From: Thermanaerosceptrum fracticalcis
GTDB taxonomy: Bacteria > Bacillota > Peptococcia > DRI-13
Direction of reading: 5' to 3'
Assembly: GCF_000746025.2 (NCBI RefSeq)
Contig: NZ_CP045798.1
Span: 668,501 to 732,500 of the forward strand
Length of the DNA stretch: 64,000 bases
Shown here in pieces: positions 18,231 through 26,464 of the stretch. The notes below the pieces were generated by a model. It was not told the origin of the DNA. It saw only the letters and a list, made by a program, of their open reading frames with translations, and did no database searches. How positions within the stretch are numbered: the first letter of the stretch is position 1; the number at the start of each line of letters is the position of its first letter. Position numbers and translations under genes: made by a program.

Positions 18231-19793
18231 ATGATTAAGAGGTGGCACATGTACAGTAAAATTCAGGTAATGAAAAGTGAAGGTTTTAAACAACGTAAGG
18301 TGGCAAAAATGCTACAGATTCATCGTAATACTGTTAAGAAATACTGGGATATGACACCTGATGAGTTTCAGGAGACAATCCTCGAACCGGCTAAGAAATC
18401 CAGCCTTGAGCAACACAAAGAGTTGATTATCTCATGGTTGCGGACTTATCGTGAAATAACCGCTGCCCAAATTTATGATTGGTTAAAAGAAAAGTACAAC
18501 CCGACTCTGGCAGAAAACAGTGTCAGAAGATATGTCCGAATGTTACGGATAGATTACAATATCAAGCCGGAAGGTGATGACCGCAACTATGAAGCAGTCC
18601 TGGATCCTCCGATGGGATTGCAGATGCAGGTTGATATTGGGACCATATCAGTCGAAAATGTTCGGACAAGGCGATATCAGAAACTTTACTGTATTGGGTT
18701 TGTGCTTTCAACTTCAAGATATAAGTACGGGGTATGGTTTTCAAAACCACCGGATGCTATGGATATGGTAAACGCCATTAAATGCTGTTTTGAATGGATG
18801 GGCGGCAAGCCTAAAGAACTGGTATTTGACCAGGACAGGCTGATTGCAGTGGATGAAAATTATGGCGATATACTTTATACAAAAGAGTTTGAAGCGTTCA
18901 GACAAAACGAGAAGCTGAATATCTACCTCTGCCGGAAAGGCGATCCGCCAAGTAAGGGCCGGATTGAAGCTGTGGTAAAATTCTTTAAGTACAATTTCGC
19001 AAGATATCGGCAATATTCCGAACAATGGATATGGGATGAGGAATTTGAAAAATGGCTTCACAGAACCGGTAACGCCAAAAAACACTCAATTACAAAGAAA
19101 ATACCGGCTGAGGTGTTTGAAATAGAACGTGGCTACCTCACTCCGGTATCATACAAAATAGAAAATCCTGATAGTAATATATTACTGCGAAAAATCAGAA
19201 AAGACAACACCGTCATGTATGAGGGCAGCAGATATACCGTACCCACCGGAAGTTTTGGAGTTTATGAAGATGTCCAATTGCAGATTCAGGAAGATGAACT
19301 GCTTATATATGCCGGTTTTTGCGATATACTGCTGGCCAGGCACAAGATATGCTTGGAAAAGGGTAAATTAATCCAAAACAACAATCATATCAGAAACAAG
19401 AACATTAAGATTGCCGGCATGAAAGAGGCTTTAAAAGCCAGATTTTTAGACCCTGCTACAGCTGAAAAGTATCTTGACCGGATACATGCAGGGAAGAAAA
19501 GATATGTCAGGGATCAGTTCCAGTTAATCGAAAAGACCATCAGTCAATACAGCAGCGAGGCTGTGGACGCGGCCCTTCAGTATTGCCTGACAAATGAACT
19601 TAACAGTGCGGTTGATTTTCGGGATGCGGTCATCCATTTTAGCCAGGGCATAAAGGAAACAGAGAACAAGCCGGTCCCCTCGGATATTCATACCACAAAC
19701 AATTCAAGCTTATCCAGCCTTAAAGTGGCCAAAAGAAATCTGCAGGATATGATCAACTGCCTGAAAGGGGGCGCCGGAACATGGCTGAATTAA
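18231..19793 (+). CDS. istA: IS21 transposase IstA (copy 2)
   Basis: This is an intact 520-residue DDE transposase with the same helix-turn-helix, MQVDIGT, VFDQDR and KGRIEAVVKFF motifs as copy 1 and a few substitutions. The ribosome site GGGAGGCG precedes the ATG. It is translationally coupled to istB by a 13-base overlap. Confidence 0.95.
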   Translation: MIKRWHMYSKIQVMKSEGFKQRKVAKMLQIHRNTVKKYWDMTPDEFQETILEPAKKSSLEQHKELIISWLRTYREITAAQIYDWLKEKYNPTLAENSVRRYVRMLRIDYNIKPEGDDRNYEAVLDPPMGLQMQVDIGTISVENVRTRRYQKLYCIGFVLSTSRYKYGVWFSKPPDAMDMVNAIKCCFEWMGGKPKELVFDQDRLIAVDENYGDILYTKEFEAFRQNEKLNIYLCRKGDPPSKGRIEAVVKFFKYNFARYRQYSEQWIWDEEFEKWLHRTGNAKKHSITKKIPAEVFEIERGYLTPVSYKIENPDSNILLRKIRKDNTVMYEGSRYTVPTGSFGVYEDVQLQIQEDELLIYAGFCDILLARHKICLEKGKLIQNNNHIRNKNIKIAGMKEALKARFLDPATAEKYLDRIHAGKKRYVRDQFQLIEKTISQYSSEAVDAALQYCLTNELNSAVDFRDAVIHFSQGIKETENKPVPSDIHTTNNSSLSSLKVAKRNLQDMINCLKGGAGTWLN

Positions 19794-20536
19794 CTGTTGT
19801 GGCGTCCAAGCTGAAACAACTGAACCTTATCGAAGCTTCCCACAGTCTCGAGACGGTTGTTGCGGAGGCGGCCTTGGCCAACAAGACACCGCTTGATGTA
19901 TTGGATAAGTTATTAAACCTTGAAATTGACGGCAGAAACGCCAAAGGAAAAGCAAAAAGGCTGAAAGCTGCTTGTTTCCCCTATGTAGAAGGATTAGACA
20001 GCTTTGATTTTAACCGTAAGGGTTTTACAGGGATAAGCAAAGCTCACATCAAACAACTGGCTGAATTGGCCTGGCTGGAGAAGGCTTATAACATCATGTT
20101 CCTGGGTCCTACCGGGCTCGGCAAAACGAGGCTTTCAATCGGACTCGGGTTGAAGGCGGTAGAGGCCGGATATCACGTATCATTCATCAGTCTTGACGAG
20201 TTGATGCGGATTCTAAAGACTTCGGAAATCAGCCCTAGGGCCGCAAGAAGGGTCAAGGCCATAAAGAACAGTGATCTGGTCATCCTGGACGAGGTGGGCT
20301 TCTTGCCCATCTCTAAACAGGACGCGAACAAGCTATATGAATTAGTGAATTTACTGTATCTAAAAACATCTATCATCTTGACCAGTAACAAAAGCTTCGA
20401 GGAATGGAGTGAGTTCATAGGTGACAGTATGATAACCGCCGCAATCCTCGACCGTCTGGCCCACCAGTGTGAGATATTTACCCTGGATGGCCCAAGCTAC
20501 AGACTAGAAAATCGAAGAACCATTTTTGGAAATTAA
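19781..20536 (+). CDS. istB: IS21 helper ATPase IstB (copy 2)
   Basis: 251 residues, identical in sequence to the copy at 2168-2923. The Walker A motif is GPTGLGKT. The gene is intact, so this element and copy 1 may both be mobile. Confidence 0.95.
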   Translation: MAELTVVASKLKQLNLIEASHSLETVVAEAALANKTPLDVLDKLLNLEIDGRNAKGKAKRLKAACFPYVEGLDSFDFNRKGFTGISKAHIKQLAELAWLEKAYNIMFLGPTGLGKTRLSIGLGLKAVEAGYHVSFISLDELMRILKTSEISPRAARRVKAIKNSDLVILDEVGFLPISKQDANKLYELVNLLYLKTSIILTSNKSFEEWSEFIGDSMITAAILDRLAHQCEIFTLDGPSYRLENRRTIFGN

Positions 20537-21154
20537 TTACTGGGAATTTTATTGGTAGAAATTAGCTCAAAGTGGTACAAAAAATATTAGCGTTTTTGGT
20601 ACATTTGATATTGACGTTTACAGCCTGCTATCCGTGTTTTCTTGTAACCTGGCAAATCTGCCCAAAGAGAACCGGAGCCACTGAAAGGGCTTGGAGAGAA
20701 ACCGGCTGAAGGCACTTTGAGAGATGATTTGCCCGGAAAGCAGTTGTTGTAAAAATGGAGCTTCCGTTGAAAACTTAGCATTTTGATTTGCAGAACTTGA
20801 ATGATTAACAAGGCCGCAGATGTAGGCAAAAGCCAGGAGCCACGCTGGAATTCCGGAGTGTTTGCGTATTCCGGACTGGGAAAACAGCAGAGAAGGTCAA
20901 ACAAATCCCAAATTGTCTTGAGTACCGGGATTCCGGCACCTTGACCGTGATCTTTTTTCTCGAAAGTTGGTTTACACAGTTTCTTCATCAACATCACCCA
21001 TATCGCTAGAGTGATGGTAGAAAATACCATCCAAAGCGATTATGGGGGCTTTTCGAAAAAGTCAAGCCTTTTTTGTCGAAAATTAGGATCTTTTTTTAAA
21101 ATATTTTTGGAGTTATCATTTTCTATTTATTTCCACCAACTGCATAACTCCTGT

Positions 21155-21457
21155 AATAAAGAGAAAATATGATTCAAAGCATAGATAGTAATCATAATTT
21201 TGAGCCTTAATATGGGCTTTTTTGTTAATTTAGCAGTAAAACGATGTAATATTTTGGTATAATTTAGTTGTTTATAATATGAGAATAGTGTTGATGTAGG
21301 AGTTTAAGGTAATCATTGCTCTTAAACTATTACATAATGCTTTATTCAATATCTAATAAAACCATCCCGACTGACAATCTTCTGTCAGTAACAATATGAA
21401 ATAGTTTGCTTACAGGAATCTCAGTTGCTTAATGATATGAAATTGGAGAAATGATAA
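21155..21457 (+). promoter_or_regulatory. Leader region of the large nuclease-helicase cluster
   Basis: After the IS4 end there is a weak hairpin with a T run (AGCC/GGCT, 21203-21222), then an AT-rich stretch with TATAAT at about 21259. The first copy of the cluster palindrome lies at 21371-21388. A -10-like TATGAA follows CTGACA by 18 bases, so the palindrome could cover a promoter. A weak ribosome site GGAG precedes the ATG at 21458. No gene is visible. Confidence 0.5.
21371..21388. promoter_or_regulatory. Cluster palindrome 1 (CTGACAATCTTCTGTCAG)
   Basis: A 7-bp inverted repeat ACTGACA/TGTCAGT surrounds ATCTTC, 87 bases before the TerB-domain gene. The same sequence, including four of six loop bases in fixed order, recurs at 35181 and 41609. 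The size and symmetry fit a dimeric repressor site. A small RNA hairpin is the alternative. Confidence 0.6.
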
Positions 21458-24400
21458 ATGAGTTTTGTTAAGAAAATAATTGATGGAATTAAAAAGGTAT
21501 TTTCAGGCTCAAAATATCGGGTAGTTCTATCCATTGAAAACAAGCGAATAGTTTTAAATACATATAAAGGAACCAGAAAAGTGCCTTTTACTCAGTTATT
21601 GAACAAACATATGGAGTTGGGCAAGCTGTCACCTTGCATAAAAAAGGAGAAAGAACGTTTAGTAATACCGTTTGAAAACTTGGAACAGGTAAAAACGGAA
21701 TTATCCTTTATAAATTCCGTGGATCAGAATAACCAGCTTGAAGTTTTGATACCTGAGGAAATTAAAACGCTAAAACCGATTAATATACCTGCAAAATTTG
21801 AAATTAATTATAGCTGGAGTGATGCAGAGCAAGTTATTCTTCAAAAAATGGAGGGGACATATTTCGGAAAAGGCTGGTTTGTTTCAAAAAATGGCTATTG
21901 GAACATACCAGGACTGAACGAAAACGATGAGTTATGGCTCGATAAAACCAAAATTCAAGGAAAAGAAATTCTTGAGTTCGTCAGCCATGTCATCTCTGAA
22001 TGGGAAAAACGCGGGCTCCCTGTAAAATGCGAGATAAGTACGGGAACGGAACCTGCCTTTATAATTAGGATTAACGAAGTTGGAGAGAACTCAATCGGAT
22101 GTGAAATCCTGTGGAGGGTAAAAGCAGAAAGTATTAGTGAAATACCCTCTGTGGAAGGGTATGTTATTTCAGAACATATTCTTTGTGAGGGGCTTAATGT
22201 AGCAAAGCTTCCTGTAAAACTGCCTTTGCAAAGTAAAAGCTTTTCCCTACTGGGGGATGATATCGCTGTCTTTCAGAAGCATATTCTTCCAAGGATCAGA
22301 AAATGGACACAGGGTAATGTGGAAGAATTGGCTAAGATGCATCGCATCCTGGAAAGTGCCGGGGAGTTAGTTCTATTGGTGGAAAGAAAGGAATTGAACA
22401 GTGTAGGCACCGCTGAAGCAGTTCCGCTTTTTGTTTGTGAAAAAGAACGAGTAAAGGCAGAAGAAATCTCCCGTAAAATTTTACCCGAGACAAAATATAT
22501 CCGGTTGAACACCGGCTGGTATCCAGTGGAAAAACTGAAACAGCTGGGTCTTGGGCCTATGGGGCGACTGATGGATGGGACATCATTAAGCAATTACATA
22601 AAACTTACCACCACTGAAATTCTTCGGAGGGGGTCGGAACGTTTTGATGGCCCTTGGCAGCGTATTGAATTTCCGGAGATAAAGCTTCCGGCTGACGATA
22701 CTCCATATAGTATTGCGCTCAAGCATCTGGATTTTTTGGAGCAATGGGGAATTCCAGGCGGATTTATCGGAACATTTGCCGAATATCAGACTACAGTGCT
22801 TGAAAATCTTGCAAAAGTGCTGCAAAAATCACCAAAAGTCAGGATACTAATAGTAGGGAAAAAAGTCCTTTTTGACGGTATGTCGGAGAAATGGAAACAG
22901 ATCCTTTCCGGAAGATATGATGGGAACAAAAAAGACCCGGAGTTGAAGGCAAATACAGCAGGAGTGTTTGCGGCAACACCCAATGCTTTGGAGCTTTATC
23001 CGGGGCTAAGCCAGGCTAAGTGGGATATTCTTTTGATTATGGAACCTGATGCCTTAGTTAAATCCAGTACATCAAGGTTATTCAACAATCTTGTCTCATG
23101 TAAAGCCCGTGTGGTGCTAGGTGTTTTTACAGGTACTGAATTTTATAGCCACCGGCAGTCCTTTGAAGCGCTTTCAACAATATTTGGCATACAGGATAGG
23201 GAGATAGGCTGGAAATATGGGCTGCGAAACCCTAATGAGAAAAGAGTCGTTTTACCGCCGCCTTACAGACTCAAATACAAACCTGTGAATAACAAGAATC
23301 TACAAGGGTATCCTGCTGAATTAACTGTCAAAAGCGATTTCCCAGATAAAACCATGCCTATTCCGCCTAGAACAGAAAAGAGGATACAGGTTTCTGATAA
23401 AGAAAATTCAGGGATTGTTATCTCCATAAGTATTGAGAACTCCAATCGTTATTACAGTGGAGACAGCTCTTTTGTAGAAGAAGCGAAAAAAAGGGTTGGA
23501 TATGTGGAGTATAGCGCAAAATTCATACCGTTCATGTCTTACTGGCCAACTTATAATTCCATGAGCCGTGAACAGCAAAAATGGTACTTTTACTGGCGGG
23601 GGCAGGTGCGTAAAGGTATCTATCACGATACAGACCTATCGTATATATTTGTGCATGTCTATGAATTGATTAACAACGTAGGTGTTAGAGACCCGATGGA
23701 CGGGTATTGGCAGTTGTATAATGTGTGGATTAATTATCGGGAATGCTTTCCGAAGTTAGACCATTACCTGGTAGACTGGATTACCGATTATGTCGCGTTG
23801 CACAAGTGTAACGTTGACCTTCTTGAGATATATAAACAGCTTGTCAACAGGAATATTTATTCATTTTATCCGGATATACTTCTGGCAAGCTATAGTAAGT
23901 TGGGGTTACCCCAGCTTCCATTAGCTCTGATTAATCAACTGACAGATTATAATGTTCTGCGGAGCAAGTTTTACAACGAAGGCTGCCAGGCCCTTTTAGA
24001 AGAGTATATACCCAAGACCATAGAAAAAGTGAATGCCTACCTGTTACAAAAGCATCATTTAGGAATTCTGGACTTCTTCAAACCAAGTCAGACGGAAAAG
24101 ATCCAAAGAGAGCCCTTCCGCAGTGCTGTTTACTGCCATAAAAGCAGTCGCGAGATTACTATCGAGACTGTTCCTTTCACTAAGCACAAGCCTTTGCGGG
24201 ATTTCCTCACAAGTGTAGTAAAGCACACTGAAAACAAGCTCAGGGAGATTAAAGGGTATACGGGAAGGCTTCGGGGGTATACGATAGAACCCGATATCAT
24301 GAAATGGATAGATGATTATTTAACTTCCGAACTAAAAGGACCGGAAATAACGGTAAAACCGTCTCCCAAGATTGAGATAGACGCTTCAAAGGTGGCACAG

Positions 24401-25120
24401 TTAATCAAAGACTCCGATAAAGTGCGGGATATGCTGATTGCAGACGAAGGTGTTACTGAAGTTCCTGGTAAAGTACAGAATGTTGAACCAACAATAATAG
24501 CTGGTAGAATCGAAAGACCGCCAGGTACGCTGGACAAACTACTCACTGATTTGGAACCTGTCCACCAGATGCTTAGGGTGCTCGACCGCCAGCAATTGCA
24601 TTTGCTCAGAGTCCTGGCAGAACATCAGTGGGAGCTGGGAGACAAAGAACTTAACGGGCTATTTCCGGATATGTTTATTGACCCTGTTGTAGACAGCATC
24701 AATGAGGTATCTCTCAAGTACGTCGGAGATCTGCTTATTGCTGTTGAAAGAGATAAAAAGGTTGTTGCCGACGATTTCCGGGATGAACTGGAGTACCTGT
24801 TGCCCCGTCTGGAAGAACCAACGATTCAAAAGGCGGAAGATACCTACAAGGCTTTAGACTTGCCTGAAGAATGGGAACGCTTCAGAGCGAATATTTCAGC
24901 CTTCCAATATAAAGCCCTTTTAGCCATTGTAAAGCAAGAAGATTTGGTATCAAGCATAAACAGAATTGCCGAGGAGAGCTTTATGATGCCGGAAATGCTA
25001 ATTGATTCCATAAACGAATTAGCACTGGAGAATATTGGAGACATGATTATTGAAGTGGAGTCTTTTCCGCCGGTAATCAATGAAGAATACCTGGAAATGG
25101 TTAAAAAAATTACCGCATGA
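21458..25120 (+). CDS. TerB-N/TerB-C domain protein with a degenerate helicase-like region
   Basis: This large cytoplasmic protein (1220 residues) heads the cluster. The N-terminal 400 residues are not recognised. Residues about 415-590 (LKHLDFLEQWGIPGGF, VRILIVGKKVLF, KWDILLIMEPDALV) resemble one lobe of an SNF2-type helicase without recognisable ATP-binding motifs. From about 690 comes a TerB-N-like domain (SYWPTYNSMSREQQKWYFYWR, cut short here). The C-terminus is TerB-C-like with two copies of a DSINE...IGD motif near 1081 and 1182. Comparative work on tellurite-resistance (Ter) domains has linked such proteins to helicases and DNA processing, and the next two genes fit that. A role as scaffold or sensor is inferred. 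Confidence 0.75.
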   Translation: MSFVKKIIDGIKKVFSGSKYRVVLSIENKRIVLNTYKGTRKVPFTQLLNKHMELGKLSPCIKKEKERLVIPFENLEQVKTELSFINSVDQNNQLEVLIPEEIKTLKPINIPAKFEINYSWSDAEQVILQKMEGTYFGKGWFVSKNGYWNIPGLNENDELWLDKTKIQGKEILEFVSHVISEWEKRGLPVKCEISTGTEPAFIIRINEVGENSIGCEILWRVKAESISEIPSVEGYVISEHILCEGLNVAKLPVKLPLQSKSFSLLGDDIAVFQKHILPRIRKWTQGNVEELAKMHRILESAGELVLLVERKELNSVGTAEAVPLFVCEKERVKAEEISRKILPETKYIRLNTGWYPVEKLKQLGLGPMGRLMDGTSLSNYIKLTTTEILRRGSERFDGPWQRIEFPEIKLPADDTPYSIALKHLDFLEQWGIPGGFIGTFAEYQTTVLENLAKVLQKSPKVRILIVGKKVLFDGMSEKWKQILSGRYDGNKKDPELKANTAGVFAATPNALELYPGLSQAKWDILLIMEPDALVKSSTSRLFNNLVSCKARVVLGVFTGTEFYSHRQSFEALSTIFGIQDREIGWKYGLRNPNEKRVVLPPPYRLKYKPVNNKNLQGYPAELTVKSDFPDKTMPIPPRTEKRIQVSDKENSGIVISISIENSNRYYSGDSSFVEEAKKRVGYVEYSAKFIPFMSYWPTYNSMSREQQKWYFYWRGQVRKGIYHDTDLSYIFVHVYELINNVGVRDPMDGYWQLYNVWINYRECFPKLDHYLVDWITDYVALHKCNVDLLEIYKQLVNRNIYSFYPDILLASYSKLGLPQLPLALINQLTDYNVLRSKFYNEGCQALLEEYIPKTIEKVNAYLLQKHHLGILDFFKPSQTEKIQREPFRSAVYCHKSSREITIETVPFTKHKPLRDFLTSVVKHTENKLREIKGYTGRLRGYTIEPDIMKWIDDYLTSELKGPEITVKPSPKIEIDASKVAQLIKDSDKVRDMLIADEGVTEVPGKVQNVEPTIIAGRIERPPGTLDKLLTDLEPVHQMLRVLDRQQLHLLRVLAEHQWELGDKELNGLFPDMFIDPVVDSINEVSLKYVGDLLIAVERDKKVVADDFRDELEYLLPRLEEPTIQKAEDTYKALDLPEEWERFRANISAFQYKALLAIVKQEDLVSSINRIAEESFMMPEMLIDSINELALENIGDMIIEVESFPPVINEEYLEMVKKITA

Positions 25121-25135
25121 AGATAGGTGGTTTGT

Positions 25136-26464
25136 ATGAGTCAAATGAAGATACCGAAGAGAATCAGTACTGCATTGATTCATTCCTTGTCCGCGGGTGT
25201 GGTTCCCCGCATTGGCTTGGAGTATATTGCTGTGGGACGAAAGGATGAAATTGAATCACTGTTGGCTGACCTTGAAAACGTTGCGGAGGGGGGAGCCTCC
25301 TTCCGGCTTGTAGTAGGGCGATATGGAAGCGGCAAGAGCTTTCTGATGCAGATCATCCGCAATTATGCGATGGAAAGAGATTTCGTGGTTGCAGATACCG
25401 ATTTGTCACCAGAGCGCCGTTTGGTGGGGGCTAAGGGGCAGGGGTTAAGTACATACCGTGATCTCATCACCAACATGTCTACTAAAACCAGGCCTGATGG
25501 GGGGGCTCTGGCCTCAATCCTAGAGCGATGGATATCGGGAATCCAGATGCAAGTAGTTAAAGATACGGGGTTACGGCCTAATGACAACGGCTTTGGAGAG
25601 GCAGTGGAGGTAAAAATCCTGGAGGTTGTCAACAGTATTGAAGGAATGGTGCATGGGTTTGACTTTGCCAATGTTGTGATCACCTACTGGAATGGATACC
25701 GGCAGGGGGATGATGCTAAAAAGAGTGCTGCACTGCGCTGGCTTCGCGGTGAATTTGCGACCAAGACCGAAGCGAGAACTTTCATGAATGTCCAGATGAT
25801 TATTGATGACGAAAGCTGGTATGACTACATCAAACTAATGGCCTCATTTGTCTCGCACATCGGATATAAGGGTTTGGTAATCTTTATAGATGAGGGTGTT
25901 AATCTGTATAAGATTACCAACTCCGTTTCCAGGCAAAGCAATTATGAAAAGCTCCTGACCATGTTTAACGACACTATGCAGGGGAAAGCGCAGAATCTTG
26001 GAATTATTCTGGGTGGAACCCCCCAATTCGTAGAGGACCAGAGAAGGGGGTTGTACTGTTATGAGGCCTTGCGTACCAGGTTCTCGGAAAGCCGGTTTAC
26101 AAAAGACGGTTTTCGTGACCTCACCGGACCCATTATCCGTCTTCAAACCCTAACCCATGAAGAAATATTCGTTCTTTTAAATCGCTTGTTGGAAGTTCAT
26201 AAAAACCACTATGGTTATGAGCCGGCAATCTCCTCAAACGACATAATCGAGTTTATGCAGGCGGTGGCAGGCCGTATGGGTGCGGATGAGCTTTTGACAC
26301 CAAGAGAGGTTGTCAGGGATTTTATTAGCATTCTGAACATACTGCACCAGAATCCGGATATCTCCTTTGGTCATGTTCTGCATGGACCGGATTTCCAGAT
26401 AAAATCAGCCGATAAAGACCCGGACCAGATAGATGAAAGTGAATTTGCGGAGTTTACGTTATGA
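25136..26464 (+). CDS. BrxD-like (DUF2791) AAA+ ATPase
   Basis: This P-loop ATPase of about 442 residues is of the BREX BrxC/BrxD family (PF10923). Walker A is GRYGSGKSF (about 61), Walker B is VIFIDEG (about 248), and a sensor-like region LGIILGGTPQF follows. The ATG at 25136, 6 bases after AGGTGG, is preferred over a GTG at 25127. The stop overlaps the helicase start as ATGA, so the two are translationally coupled. In BREX the relative works with a helicase. Here no PglX, PglZ or BrxC gene is present, so the ATPase belongs to a different assembly. Confidence 0.88.
   Translation: MSQMKIPKRISTALIHSLSAGVVPRIGLEYIAVGRKDEIESLLADLENVAEGGASFRLVVGRYGSGKSFLMQIIRNYAMERDFVVADTDLSPERRLVGAKGQGLSTYRDLITNMSTKTRPDGGALASILERWISGIQMQVVKDTGLRPNDNGFGEAVEVKILEVVNSIEGMVHGFDFANVVITYWNGYRQGDDAKKSAALRWLRGEFATKTEARTFMNVQMIIDDESWYDYIKLMASFVSHIGYKGLVIFIDEGVNLYKITNSVSRQSNYEKLLTMFNDTMQGKAQNLGIILGGTPQFVEDQRRGLYCYEALRTRFSESRFTKDGFRDLTGPIIRLQTLTHEEIFVLLNRLLEVHKNHYGYEPAISSNDIIEFMQAVAGRMGADELLTPREVVRDFISILNILHQNPDISFGHVLHGPDFQIKSADKDPDQIDESEFAEFTL

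Larger units (their letters stand above)
18087..20622 (+). mobile_element. IS21-family element, copy 2 (complete, 2536 bp), nested in IS4 copy 2
   Basis: The termini are TGTAAA and TTTACA with the same internal GTACCAAAAACGCTAAT repeats as copy 1. The 5-bp repeat GCCTG at 18082-18086 and 20623-20627 is the target duplication, and comparison with the uninterrupted IS4 copies (CAGCCTGCTATCC) confirms the insertion point. It is oriented opposite to copy 1. Confidence 0.96.
16940..21030 (-). pseudogene. IS4-group transposase, triply damaged
   Basis: It is split by the IS21 element between 18086 and 20623. The N-terminal part carries the same single-base deletion as copy 3 (GACCTTCTCTG instead of GACCTGTCTCTG), shifting the frame after WDLFDL. 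The normal stop has become CAA, so the frame runs out of the element to 16940. The catalytic residues in AMDRWF and YVKRWRIEVFYRTAK remain. Confidence 0.9.
16984..21154 (-). mobile_element. IS4-group element, copy 2, interrupted by IS21 copy 2
   Basis: The same terminal sequences as copy 1 are present (ACAGTAGTTGTGCAG at 16984 and CTGCATAACTCCTGT ending at 21154). Without the nested IS21 and one target repeat it is 1630 bp. The flanks ATAGT and AATAA do not match, so no target duplication is visible. Recombination between copies or a flanking deletion may have removed it. A T-to-C change at the left end destroys the transposase stop codon. Confidence 0.92.
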
